Source of the DNA: Atherinomorus stipes
Lineage: Eukaryota; Chordata; Actinopteri; Atheriniformes; Atherinidae
Assembly (NCBI GenBank): GCA_023101725.1
Contig: JALJCO010007871.1
Span: forward strand, 1-64,000
DNA length: 64,000 bases
Direction: 5' to 3'
In this document: positions 1 through 11,315 of the stretch, piece after piece
Numbering within the stretch: position 1 is the stretch's first letter
How the letters are laid out: each line of letters opens with the position of its first letter
Notes under the pieces: generated by a model
Database searches by the model: none
What the model was told of the DNA's origin: nothing
The model's input: only the letters and a program-made list of their open reading frames with translations
Translations under genes and position numbers: made by a program

Positions 1-2502
1 GGGGTTGTCCTTGGAACTGTAAAAACAGATGAACAGACACATAAGGGTATTTGTATTTGAAAGAGAAGTATTATTATTTTACTTCTATTAAGACCAACCA
101 TGCTTGTTACAAGTAATGAAAACCGTTTTGAATAACACAAACCCAGTAATGAATAGTTTGAGCTACTAAAACAGATTTTATAAAGAATGCCTAATATCTT
201 TATCACGTTAATATAATATAGAGACTGAACAACACTATTAAATGAAATGAAAAATACTTTATTAGTTCCGAAGGGAAATTCAATATGCCTTAGATATGTT
301 TTACATGCATCTTTATTGTCATGTAAAAACAGCATCTTGCTCAAACTTAACAAAACTATGCAGAGTAAAAGGCTTAACTATACTGAAAAATTCCTGCAAC
401 AAAAATTTATAAAAATAACACAGGAACAGAGTATGAATCATGTGCAATAAAGTGAGCTGTTACCAGTTACTCTGAGTCTCACACATCCAGAAAGACAGAT
501 ATTATCTGAGTAAATTTAGTTCAAAAATTCAATAGTTTGTTAATGAAAGAATCATGAGAATGTAAAATCACCAAAGGGAAGGTGGACTTTTCAGCAAGCT
601 ATCAGGAGAAAAAACTAATCTCATGGTCATGAAATAAAATCACACACTCTGAGGGGGATTTCCATTAAGCCCATGTCAATTAAATCTGAGAGCACATCAT
701 TTCTTGAGTTGATGGCTGGAGGCAGTAGCATAATACCACAGCACACATTACACATGGGAAATACAGCAACTTTAAGCGACGTGAAAGACCAGACCTGATG
801 CCCCATATTAACATACAGTCAGTTGGTCATGGCTTATGAACGTAGCAGGGATCAGAATACAGTTGATTGGCAAGTTTTTAGTTAAGTAACAAAACAACCC
901 ATTTCCCTTATAACAATGTCCATACAGTTTGGATTAAATGCTGGCCTCAGTAGTTGGCTGTTGTCGGTAAGAACTGCAGTGTTCTTGCCAGGAGTATCTG
1001 GATTTTATTAAACATGATTTCTGGGTGCAGTAAATGTTTCTTTTTTTTAAAATTAATTATCTTGTTTATTTATTTGACAAAAATATATTTTTTCAAAAGA
1101 TATTAGAGCGTGCATCCTTGTGTTTTGGATCTAAGCCAGCGGGTAACTCAACAGGTCAATCATGGGGAACCTGACAGAGCTATGTAGTTGTCATAGCACT
1201 AATAGGGGTGGGTCCTCCTCTTTGTGTGCTGGAGGCTTAAAAGAAAAACTGGTCTAGGCTGGTGTTGTGCTGTGCGTGTGAACTGGTGCCCAGCGATAGT
1301 CCCTGTGTGTCACTAAATTTCATCAATTATACAGGCTGCCTCGATTCATCTATTCATTACAATTTGATGGATTCCTGTTAGTGTATATTTAAATTTGTGG
1401 GGGACAAAATATGTTTAAAAATATATCCTAAAAGACATGGTCAAGCTAGCAAAAGATTTTAATACCTCCAGCAGCACCTCTGCCAACCACTTGTGGAGGA
1501 GTACAGCGCAAGTTCCAGGTTTTTTTCAGAAGTTCGCCCCCTCTGGCAACAAGTGGAAGTTATGCTAATGTCGTGCACACACATGAGCTGCTTCGACTGC
1601 GTTGGTCTCTAATTTAACCCAAATTACACTCAGTCTGAGCCCAGAGTTAGAGACACAATGTCTACTGAAGTAATAAAGTTACAAATCTGCACGTTGTTTA
1701 CGGTATGATCGTTGAGTAAACTGACGGACTGTATGCTAAAGGTAAAAACAGGCTAACACTGGCTTGGAGTTCATATATCTAAATTCAGAGGCTGAGACCA
1801 CGACTGCCTTATAAAGTTACTGCATCAACTAAATTTAACAAGCTGACAAGAGTGTATCTCTTCCCCAGGAACAGTCATATGGCTGTCATATTGCCGCATT
1901 TACATGCTAAAAACTTAGCATTGCAACATTATGCATCCTTATTTCCGTCATACATCACATTTACCTTGTTAGCGAGAAGAAAGCCAAATGTGGGTCCCGT
2001 TTTATTCCCAGACTAGATTGGAGCTCCCTCCAATTAAAAAAACAGAGAAAAAAACTTCTCGGTTGTTTACTCCCATCTTACTCCGGTGCCGGTGCTGTGC
2101 CAAAAAAAAGCCCCCCTGTCGTCGGGACCGGTCAGACTCCAGTTTGGTTCTCTTTGTCTCACAAGGCAAAACATTTCTTCTTTGTCTTACCGAAGGCTGA
2201 GTTGGGGTTTGAGAGGCACCCGCTCTCCATCTTTTAGCAGGATGCTCAACATGCGCAGACCTGCGGTGGAGGAATACGCCATACCAGCACAGCCAGACAA
2301 ATGAGAATGCACAGCTTGTCTCCCCCACAAGCGCCTCAATGAGGCTTTGTACCCGAATTTCTTGCATTGAGCATTCAGAAACAGTATTAATAGACCACCG
2401 CAGTGAAGAGAGATCAGCTCATTCTACACATCAGGCAATTGTAAGAGCATGTGGAGGAAAGAAAAAAATGAAATTTAACATTTAAATTTGTGCAATGCAC
2501 CT
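1..2502. other. Anonymous AT-rich sequence, no gene seen
   Basis: I see no exon, RNA gene or complete transposon here. The stretch from about 1050 to 2502 has the feel of old interspersed repeat: it contains a segment near 1485-1565 with short GC-richer words typical of teleost repeats, and it ends in TGCAATGCACC directly before a TTAA that belongs to the next element. I could not find a matching inverted end upstream, so I do not delimit a transposon. Open reading frames at 2002-2367 on both strands are short and overlapping and show no family similarity. Confidence 0.5.
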
Positions 2503-2506
2503 TTAA

Positions 2507-2988
2507 AGGATAACTTTCTTTTTTTAAATGGCGGAGACGGGGGCAGTCACTACATAAGACATAGACATAGTAGAATGAATGAATGAACGACTACTGTCTC
2601 ATGAGTCCAGCTTTCCATTAGTTATCAGGGTGTTCTACACACTTTTCGGGGCCACGCGTTCACAATGCGCGCTTCCGTAGTACAGCTGAGAGGAGCAGCT
2701 CGCTACACAGACAACAACAAAAACACAATTTCTGAACTCATAGGACAATAGTACTCATTCATTTGTTGATTCTACTTAAAGCATTGATGAAATCAAGGAG
2801 TTTTTGCTGCAGATAATGTCTAACAATGGCTGCCCTGCCTCCGCCATTTTACTGGATGTACACCGAAGGGTGGCTCAACGCAATATCTTCCCAAGGAGTC
2901 GAAGTAATGCAGAAAATTTACCGGTGAGTAGATGCACGTATATACTCCTAGAAATAAGGTCCATATTGAAAAAATAGAAAGTTATCCT
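2507..2988. mobile_element. 482-bp MITE with TTAA target duplication
   Basis: Both ends carry the same inverted terminal word, AGGATAACTTTCT on the left and its complement on the right, and each end is bounded by TTAA (2503-2506 and 2989-2992). No coding capacity is visible. TTAA duplications are made by piggyBac and Kolobok transposases. Classic piggyBac ends start with CCY, whereas this one starts with AGG, so a Kolobok-like source is at least as likely. The element directly abuts the first recognisable bases of the L2 LINE on its right. Confidence 0.75.
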
Positions 2989-3084
2989 TTAAGGATCCAC
3001 CCTTGTTGAAGACCTCTGGGTTATGACATCTTTACATGATACCACTTGGGGACGTCATCAGGAGACACGGCATTGACTTTCACA

Positions 3085-4648
3085 CAGTGTTGGGCAAGCT
3101 ACTTAGAAAATGTAGTGAGCTAAGCTACAAGTTACTCTACATTAAATGAAGCTTCACTACACTGAAGCTACACGCGAGAGAAATGTAGCAAGCTAACCTA
3201 CAATAAAATAACAAAAGTAGCTTAACTACATCAAAGCTACTTTTTTTTTTAACATCAAACTTACTTCATTCCAAGTCACATTGCTACATTTCCTAGTGAT
3301 CAATGAAACTGATCTCTGATCTGTTTGATCTGTCAGTTTATTCAAGTCTTCTACCTCAACAAAACCAATACTTACTATACATACCGTAATCCCCCCGCCC
3401 CCACTAAAAAAAACCCCTAAAAAATAAAAAACAAGTTGTGTGTGTGACTGTCTTCCAGGGCAACTACTTTAGTTGAATGGAGTCTCTTTAAAGGAAAAAC
3501 AAAACTTCTCACATTTCAAATGTAACCTAACTATTCAGGTATAAATGAACACTTGATTCAAAAATGTTTGAATAATCATGCATCACAATCATGATTATCA
3601 AAATGTCTCAACTAATACAGCAACTGTCAGTGAGTCAGTCTGATCATTGTAAATCAGCTTTAGTTTTAAATCTTGGATCTACCTCATTGTTTTTTGTTTT
3701 GATTAATTTAAAGTGGTTAAAGTAACATGTTTATTTCGTCTTGGATTGTGTAGTCTTGCTATGAAGCTGTCTGTTTAGTAGAATATTCATTAGCCCCATT
3801 TTGTACAACTGCCATCTACAGAAATATCAGTTATTTATTTAAACTGACCACAGTTTGGTTTTGGAGAGGAAAAAGAAAATCTGCACAAAGTAAAGTTATA
3901 CTGCTTTGTTTCTCCTAACCTTTCCTGCCATTCTTGTCATACACACATGCATTTAGAATGCGCGCGCACACACACACACGCATGCATGCGCGCACACATA
4001 CACACATGCACATGTTATCATTTCGCTTTTTTAAATGACGTTTTTGGCTAGTGCTATGTTAGCTGTTGCTGTTTGCTGGCTGAGTTGTGATGACTAGCTT
4101 AGCTGATTGTGTTAACTTCAGCAAATACCTGAATGTGTCCTTAAATTTGTGTTGGACGTCTTGGACGTTGACAGGAGATTCCTCTTGAGGTTGCGCAATA
4201 AACAACGGAATGTATAACTGCTCTGTCAGGTCTCGAAGATCTTGAACTTATTGTTATATGGCCATGGGGATTCACAAAGCGAAAACGTCTCTGCCTCTAC
4301 CTCGTCCCCTAGTTGCACGCTTACCATCTCAGCCTCATCAGACAATTCTCGCGGTCATCTGTATTTATACACAGTCTAGGGCAGGAACCGGGATGATAGG
4401 TACGCAAAGTTAAAAGGCTCCTGCCACATCTGCATCGGGAGTAAACACGGGAGAGATGAGTTTAAGGTCTAGAAATAGCTGGGAAAATGTAGCTTCTGAG
4501 GACGCTACCCCGGTACTTGGCCACGAAAGTAACTTCACTACTGAAAAGCTATTTGATGTAGAAAACAGCGACGTTACGACCACGCTACTGAGAAATGTAG
4601 TTAAACTAGTAGCGGCGCTACTTGTAACGACGCTACTGCCCAACACTG
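3085..4648. mobile_element. Non-autonomous hAT element (1564 bp) inside the L2 LINE
   Basis: The terminal inverted repeats are CAGTGTTGGGCA at both ends. The 8-bp target duplication CTTTCACA lies at 3077-3084 and 4649-4656, as expected for hAT transposase. The subterminal regions are rich in GTAGC/GCTAC words, which resemble transposase-binding repeats. No transposase is encoded; the longest frames (4410-4728) are shadows of the right subterminal region. It interrupts the LINE one codon before the YADD box, and excising it restores the frame. Confidence 0.92.
3957..4016. repeat. (CA)n / (GC)n / (CATG) microsatellite
   Basis: Alternating purine-pyrimidine tract of CA, GC and GCATG units inside the hAT element. 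Such tracts can adopt Z-DNA, but nothing here shows a role. Confidence 0.85.
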
Positions 4649-4656
4649 CTTTCACA

Positions 4657-5415
4657 GCTATGCTGATGATACCCAGCTTTACATCACCGTGTCTTCTGAT
4701 GACCTGGAGCCAGTTAACACCCTTTTAAACTGTATTTTAGATATAAAGTCATCGACAGCTCAACCAGGACAAGACTGATGTTTTAATCATCGGTCCTGAA
4801 GACAAGAGAGATCATTTCATGCAAAGTTTTAAATGCAGAGTTTTAAACCCTCTCAGTGTGTAAGAAATTTGGGTGTTCTTACTGATTCTGAGCTGAATTT
4901 TATTCCACATATCAGAAATGTCACAAAGACAGGTTTTTATCATCTTAAAAACAATCACCAGAGTCCGCCCATTTCTCTCTCTTGCCAGCACAGAGGTGCT
5001 GATGCATGCTTTTGTTTCCAGTAGAATAGATTACTGCAATGCCCTGCTCTCTGGTCTTCCTAAAAAGAGCCTTTCTAGTTTACAAGTTGCTTCAGAACTC
5101 AGCCGCACGCGTTCTGACAAGGACCAGAGGGCGGGAGCACATTACACTAATCTTAAAATCGCTGCATTGGCCCCCGTGCGTTTCAGGATTGATTTTAAGG
5201 TTCTTTTAGTGGTTTATAAATGTCTTACTCGTCTTGGGCCTTCTTATTTATCTGACCTGGTTTTAAGGTATGAGCCCTCATGGACCCTGAGGTCCTCAGG
5301 TACCGGCCTTCTGGTTGTTCCCAAGGTTCGGACCAAAACCTATGGTGAGGCATCGTTTTGCCCTGATGGTCCCTGCCTTTGGAACGGCCTGCCTGAGGGC
5401 CTCAGGGCTGCAGAG
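4657..5415 (+). pseudogene. L2 LINE reverse transcriptase, catalytic box to C-terminus (remnant)
   Basis: The piece opens with the YADD box (4659-4670) followed by TQLYI, the catalytic centre of the RT palm. It then runs through the thumb-like region (…LGVLTDSELNF…), a conserved SRIDYCNALLSGLPKK segment and LGPSYLSDL, and ends at LRAAE (near 5413), where the next transposon cuts it. Several frameshifts split it between frames (4833-5024 and 4918-5418 are the longest open parts), so it is not functional. The order of motifs and the wording match teleost L2-clade LINEs. Confidence 0.88.
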
Positions 5416-6765
5416 TAGGGCTTTGACTCCTAACTTCGTTATTCGAATATAATTCGAACATTAAAAAATAAACAGAGTTCGAACTAATATTTATATTCCA
5501 ACCCGTTATGGGTATTACTTTTTATCAACGTGTTGGAATGTAAACGTTATCAACAGGGTTAATTCGTGACGCTTTCTAGAGAACTTCCGGTTAAGAAAGT
5601 AAGAGCATCCAGCACTGAGCAGGCTGATATAACAGTAGTATGAGGAGAGGAGTTTCAGCGGCGTGAAGAGCCGACCCCGTCAGCCTAATAATATAATCCT
5701 ACAATCGTTTTTCACGCATTTCTCTCAGAACTATGAATCTTCAACTATGAAGATGGATTGTTAACATCAGGTCACACCATGTCTGAGCTCCACACTTTAC
5801 ACTTTACAGTCCAGGACGTCAGAGAGCCGAGTGAAGGAGGAGGAAGGAGCTGAAACCCGGCGATGTTCTGATTTTAATTCATTATAACAACTATTCACTT
5901 GGTGAGAGAAGACTGTGTTTGGGAACGTACAGCAGGACCAGAGAAGATGGAACCTGGAGAAGCAGTTCGTGCTCGTGTCGTCGGAAAATGAGAAAGATAA
6001 GTAGTAGCCTAGTGGCTTATCAGCAAATCCAGTTAGTGCTAACCTAAGAAAATAATATAAATAGCAATGATTTATCTCAAAGAACAGTACAAATAGATCT
6101 CTGTGTTAAAAATGTGAGCGTAATATTCGTTCTTACTACACGGTGTCATAATCAGACAAACATATTAATCTATTTGTGTCACTGTCTTCTGATGATGCTG
6201 CCTCCGAGCTACCGCTGTTAGCTAAACACAGTGAATAAAGGTAGTTATACAGCGCTTGGTGGCAGACGTCACTGTGTGTTTCTGATAAATCCAATGGACA
6301 TCGTCCACGATGATGTGCGGCAGGTCTATAAAAAAAAAAACATGTAAAATGCCGTTTTGCCCGGATGTGATGTGACAGTTCTGAACTGGAAGTGATCGTC
6401 GGGTATCTCTCCCGTCTGGTGAAGCTGAGAATCGCGACCGACGGAGCATTAACTGTGTCGTAACAGCATCTTCTGTTATATTCTGCCCATTACATCTGCA
6501 CTATAACACTGAATTATCTTGTTTGCTCATTAATAACAATTTTAACTCACCTAAATACTTTGAAAAGCCTTTTGTACACGTCGTCCATTGACATTGACAG
6601 AGCTACACTGCCCTCTGGTGGCCACAATATGTACAACTCTAAGTTGATGCCAATACAAATTTAATGGTTTGATTATTATTAATAAATGTTCGAATATATT
6701 CGCACTCCGTTATGAAAAAGCAAACGAACTTCGAATTGGATTTCTGAGCAAAAGTCAAAGCCCTA
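5416..6765. mobile_element. Non-autonomous hAT element (1350 bp) inside the L2 LINE
   Basis: Ends are TAGGGCTTTGACT and its complement. The 8-bp target duplication CTGCAGAG lies at 5408-5415 and 6766-6773. Subterminal ATTCGAA words are repeated on both sides (near 5444-5460 and 6690-6740) and probably serve as binding sites. There is no transposase reading frame. It is inserted in the C-terminal coding tail of the LINE (…GLRAAE|TVHVFK…), and joining the flanks through one copy of the duplication restores the LINE. Confidence 0.92.
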
Positions 6766-6790
6766 CTGCAGAGACTGTCCATGTTTTTAA

Positions 6791-7490
6791 AGGAGTGATG
6801 ACATAGCAGTAAAAACTAGTTTATGTTAGGCATTACTGCATAAGTAAATACTCCAAAGAAAAAAAAACAGCATTTTTTTACAGGGGGGTATTGTTTTGAG
6901 ACGCCAGACCTCACTTCCTCAGTAATACAGTTGGGTCCAGTGATGATATGGAGCTTTACCCGGAGACCACGTTGACTCCATTTTGATTGGCTACACCTTA
7001 TTTGGCTATGACCTTATTTAGAGAATTTAAGTCAAGCTGCGGTCGGAGTTTGCTAAAGGCTAACTGCTAGCAACATGGGCACTTCAGACAGTGAGCTACG
7101 TTTATCAGACAAGACAGCATTTAGAGAATAAATACACTTACAGGTAATGACAAGGTTGTGGTCGCCTCCCTCAGTGTTGCTGCAGAAGTTTGCTTTTAAA
7201 ATCCATTTGTGAAGCAAACGGTGCATAGATGTTAGGAGAGAGGAGGGGGGGGCTGTTTACTTGATAGTGTGCTCTTATTGGAGCAATTAAATTACGTAGA
7301 ATGATAGAACTACGTAGAATGATAGCCTGCTGTCTGATTCAACCTTTTCTGATTAGAGAGACAAAGCTGACAGACCATAAACAGGAACTTTGATTCTCAT
7401 TCTGGACATTCACATGGCCTCATCAGTGCACAACAGATCATATTATACCCCCAAAACCCCAGAAAAGTGAAATTTGATGTCATGGCACCT
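6791..7490. mobile_element. 700-bp TTAA element in the 3' end of the L2 LINE
   Basis: Bounded by TTAA at 6787-6790 and 7491-7494. The inverted ends are imperfect: AGGAGTGATGACATA on the left and AGGTGCCATGACATCA as the complement of the right. It is non-coding. It splits the LINE between the VHVFK codons and the AAAGGCTCAAGACCTACC that follows. The AGG start and TTAA target are shared with the elements at 2507 and 36769, so the three may rely on the same or related transposases (piggyBac- or Kolobok-type). Confidence 0.85.
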
Positions 7491-7494
7491 TTAA

Positions 7495-8250
7495 GAAAAG
7501 GCTCAAGACCTACCTTTTTGGTTTAGTTTATAATTAGGTTTTATTCCTTTTATAAGTTTGTCTTTTTAACCTTTTCATATATTTATTTACTTATCTTTTT
7601 AACTAGTTTATGGATTTTATAATTCTGTTTTGATCACTAACCTCTTTTAACCAAGTGTATGATTTAGATTAATTCTTTTATGTATACTGGTCTTATTTGT
7701 TGTTACTGTTTTTAGGTTGTCTGATTTTTATTTTATTTTTATTTTTTTAGGTATTTTTAATCCCTCCAGTGTTTTCCTCATGGGGTCCTCCATGTCGGGG
7801 CCTATGCCTGCTTTAGCTTTGAGGCCATCGCCATGGTCGTGTCCCTGTCCGGGTGGTCAGGGTCCAGCACTGCAGCTTAACAGCTGTGGTGTGGGCCTGG
7901 TCTGCCCAGATCTGGGTGGCTGCCTGTGGCGGCGGCCTTTGTGGCACTGAGGCAGGATGGGCCCTGATGTGGATGGACCCCAGAATATCGTTCCTTCCCC
8001 AGGTGCCAAGACATGTCTCGTCTTTGGGATAGTCTGTTCTTGGGTGGGGATGGGGGGATTTAATCGGTGTGCATATGAGAGAGAGTATGTATGTGTATGT
8101 GTATGCATGTGTCTGTCTGTTGTTTGACATAAACTTGGGGGACTGTTGATGTAATGGGTTGTTTTTAATATGTGAAGCACTTTGTACAGCTGTTATGCAT
8201 GAAAAGTGCTGTATGAATAAAATTTGATTGAGTGATTGATTGATTGATAT
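7495..8250 (+). mobile_element. L2 LINE 3' untranslated region and tail
   Basis: Begins with the last LINE codons (…LKTYLF) and continues as T-rich untranslated sequence with a GC-richer block at 7790-8000. It ends with a typical L2 3' hairpin segment (…AGCACTTTGTACAGC…AAAAGTGCTGTATGAATAAA) and a short TTGA/GATT tandem tail at about 8226-8250. The frames at 7717-8268 are untranslated-region noise. Confidence 0.8.
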
Positions 8251-8759
8251 GACTGAAAAATTCCCCATAAGCTAAGAGAATGCCCTGCTGTTTTTTGCTT
8301 TAATTAATCATTTTATCAATAAAAAGGCATGCATTACATAGAGTCTGAGCTAAACCAAAACAGAAAAGATTACAGTCTGCGATGGTTAGAAAGGAAGAAG
8401 AAAAAAAACTTTCAAGTTGTTTTTAATTAGGATCAGTTTCTGAATTTTAAAAAAATCCCCAGGACTGCCTGCTTTCAAATATTCTCAATATCAGGTACAT
8501 GTTTGCAGTTTCTACCATGGTAATTCCTTATTATCAAGATGTCTAGTTATGTATGTGAAAAGCCTTGAGCTGCAGTAGGAGCTCTAACGGGGCATCTGGA
8601 GCTTTGCAGAATTTATTTCTCATCTACTATATTGTTTAATGAAGATTTTTTTCTCAACAAGAGACTTCTCTTCAGTTCCATTTTTTTACTTAATGGTTGT
8701 CTGTGAAATATAGAATTAAATTCAAAGTGCCTCTCTTCACACGTTACATTAAATCTATA
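8251..8759. other. Intergenic, nothing recognised
   Basis: AT-rich sequence between the LINE tail and the Tc1 element. No repeat boundaries or exon-like frames. Confidence 0.5.
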
Positions 8760-8977
8760 TACAGCTGTGTGAAAACGTTTTTGCCCCCTTCCTGATTTCT
8801 TACTTTTTTGCATGTTAGTCACACTTAAATGTTTCAGATCATCAAACAAATTTAAATGTGAGACAAAGATAATACAAGTAAACAGAAAATGCAGTTTTTA
8901 AATGAAGATTTTTATTAGTAAGGGGGGTGGATCCAAACTTAAATGGCCCTGCGTGAAAAAGTGATTGAAAAAGTGAC

Positions 8978-10904
8978 CTAATAACTGATTTGGCCACCCT
9001 TAACAGAAACAACTGCAATCAAGCGTTTGTGATAACGGGCAATGAGTCTTCTACAGCGCTGTGGAGGAATTTTGGCCCACTCATCTTTGCAGAATTGTTG
9101 TAATTGAGCCACATTGGAGGGTTTTCCAGCATGAACCACCTTTTTAAGGTCATGCCACAGCATTCCAATTAGGGATGCACCGATCCGCCTTTTTTGGGCT
9201 CCGATCCGATCCGATATTTGATGTTTCAGTATCTGCCGATACCGATCCAATACCGATACAGAAATGGGGGAACAAAACAGCATGGTATTGTTTGATTGCA
9301 CACCTCGTTGTGAAAACAGACTGGGATCTTTCTTTTGTGCAAGGCAACATCAGACTTGGCTTAAAAAAAATTGTTTTCCCTGGTTTTTAAAAAAGGAGAT
9401 AAATGTACTGAATTACTTATTTAACAACTGCACACACACAGCAATCTTAAATAAACTAACAATCTTCACAAGCTTGCTCACATATGTAAATATATAACAA
9501 AACGTTCTGATTCAGTCTGTGCAGTTAAATAAATGTAAAATAATAAAATGCTGAAACAACAGCCCTACTCCTCAGTCAAACATGTCAAAACAAAAAGGAA
9601 CAAAACTTCTTTCAAATGGTTCAGTCGGTGCAATTAGAAATTTAAAATCCAATGTCAAAGAAATAAAGGAGCTGAAATTGAGAAAAAGAAATATCTCCAC
9701 TAGCTTGACATTTAATCTTTTAAAAACGATTTTGTAGTACTTTGAAAATAAAAATTAAAGATCCGTGACAAAAGCAGCTGAATAAACACGCACTTAATCA
9801 GAGTTTTAACATGGAGCTTATTTCCAAACAAGGAGATTGGAGATTTTTTTTTTTTTTCATTTTAAGCCTCCCCCACACTGCACCGGATGCCGGTGGATAC
9901 ACGTAGTGATAAAACTTGTCCTGTCCAGAAAGATTTAACAGTATTTCCTATTTTCTCTGCGACCTGTCGGGATTTTTACCTGTGAAAGGTGGAAACCAAA
10001 CCGCCGCAGGACTGAGCAGCAACAGAACACACGGCAGCCTGCTAGCTGCTAGCAGCTAACAGCTGCGACTCTGGCCTTGTAAACAAACAGCCTCCACGTG
10101 CTGCGTCGGCAACGCGTGATGTCACTTAAAGGGGCAGCATAGAAATACACTGAATAGATCTGCACCAACGGATCGGGCCATGGATCGGCTTATGTTTACC
10201 CTTACCGATATTTACCGATCTAGGATTTTTTCTCTATATCGGAACCGATCCCGATCTGAAGATCGGATCGGTGCATCCCTAATTCCAATGGGATTCAGGT
10301 GGGGACTTTGAGTAGGCCATTCCAAAGTCTTCAGTTTGTTGTTCTTAAGCCATTCAGAGGTGGACTTGCTGGTGTGTTTTGGATCATTGTCCTGCTGCAG
10401 AACCCAAGTCCACTGCAGCTTGAGGTCACCAACAGATGGCCGGACATTCTCCTTCAGGATTTTTTGGTAGACAGCAGAGTTCATGGTTCCATTTACCACC
10501 GCAAGTCTTCCAGGTCCTGAATCAGCAAAACAGCCCCAGACCATCACACTACCACCACCATATTTTACTGTTGGTATGATGTTCCTTTTTCTGAAATGCC
10601 GTGTTACTTTTACACCAGATGTAATGGGACCTACACCTTCCAAAAAGTTCAACTTTTGTCTCGTCAGTCCACAGAGTATTTGTCCAAAAGTCTTGGGGAT
10701 CTCTTGGACCTCTTGGATGAGTCGTCTCTGTGCTCTTGAGGTAATTTTGGTTGGCTGGCCACTCCTGGGAAGGTTCACCACTGTTCCATGTTTTCACCAT
10801 TTGTGGATAATGGCTCTCACTGTGGTTTGCTGGAGTCCCAAAGTTTTAGAAATGGCTTTGTAACCTTTTCCAGACTGATAGATCTCAATTACTTTGTTTC
10901 TCAT
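8978..10904 (-). pseudogene. Tc1-like DDE transposase, disabled and split
   Basis: Reading on the minus strand from the ATG at 10904, the paired helix-turn-helix N-terminus is clear (MRNKVIEIYQSGKGYKAI…). A TGA at 10794-10796 interrupts it before the VVNLPRSGQPTKIT segment. Roughly 60-70 codons between the DNA-binding domain and WTDETKVELFG (first catalytic Asp) are missing, with a frameshift at the join. The second Asp is present in DNDPKHTS. The third catalytic residue, normally Glu in NPIEMLW, is Gly here (GGA, 10284-10286). The C-terminal part continues at 9161-8978 after the nested hAT and ends at a TAG. It cannot be functional. Confidence 0.92.
9170..10281. mobile_element. Non-autonomous hAT element (1112 bp) inside the Tc1 transposase gene
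   Basis: Ends are TAGGGATGCACCGATCCG and a near-perfect complement. The 8-bp target duplication ATTCCAAT lies at 9162-9169 and 10282-10289. The subterminal regions repeat CCGATC/GATCGG words many times, a pattern seen in this common teleost hAT group. The interior is AT-rich at first, then GC-richer near 9880-10130. No transposase is encoded. The same terminal word marks the shorter element at 28293-28642. Confidence 0.93.
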
Positions 10905-11315
10905 TTTCTCCTGAATTTCTTTGGATCGTAACATGATGTCTAGCTTTTGAGGATCCTTTTGGTCTACTAAACTTCGTCAGGCAGGTCCTATTTAAGTGAT
11001 TTCTTGATTGAGAACAGGTGTGGCAGTAATCTGGCCTTGGTGTGGATAGAGAAATTGAACTCAGCTTTCCAAAGATGTGATAAACCACAGTTAATTTATG
11101 TTTTAACAGGGGGGAATCACTTTTTCACAGGTTTGGATCCCCCCCCCACACTCCCACTAATAAAAATCTTCATTCAAAAACTGAATTTTCTGTTTACTTG
11201 TGTTATCTTTGACTCACATTAAAATTTGTTTGATGATCTGAAACATTTAACTGTGACAAACATGCAAAAAAGTAAGAAATCAGGAAGGGGGCAAAAACGT
11301 TTTCACACAGCTGTA

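Larger units (their letters stand above)
2993..8250 (+). mobile_element. L2-type LINE, 5'-truncated, cut by three DNA transposons
   Basis: This is one LINE copy in four pieces: 2993-3084, 4657-5415, 6774-6790 and 7495-8250. Removing the three insertions and one copy of each target duplication restores a continuous LINE. The first piece reads as the end of the reverse-transcriptase palm (…YMIPLGDVIRRHGIDFH), and the next piece continues directly with the YADD catalytic box. The third piece is the C-terminal coding tail, and the fourth is a 3' untranslated region ending in a short (TGAT)n tail, typical of L2/CR1-clade LINEs that prime on short tandem repeats. The 5' half (endonuclease and N-terminal reverse transcriptase) is absent. 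Confidence 0.88.
8762..11313 (-). mobile_element. Tc1-like transposon with long inverted repeats, interrupted by a hAT
   Basis: Ends are CAGCTGTGTGAAAACGTTTT and its complement, flanked by TA (8760-8761 and 11314-11315), the Tc1/mariner target. The inverted repeats extend roughly 200 bp and include a G/C-run (GGGGGGTGGATCC / GGATCCCCCCC). The element carries one transposase gene on the minus strand (8978-10904), which is disabled. Without the nested hAT and one target copy it would be about 1.43 kb, slightly shorter than an intact fish Tc1 because part of the transposase is deleted. Confidence 0.93.

Noticed and set aside
2002..2367. 121-codon minus-strand frame as a gene
   Set aside because: Overlaps equally long plus-strand frames, lies in repeat-like sequence, and has no recognisable domain.
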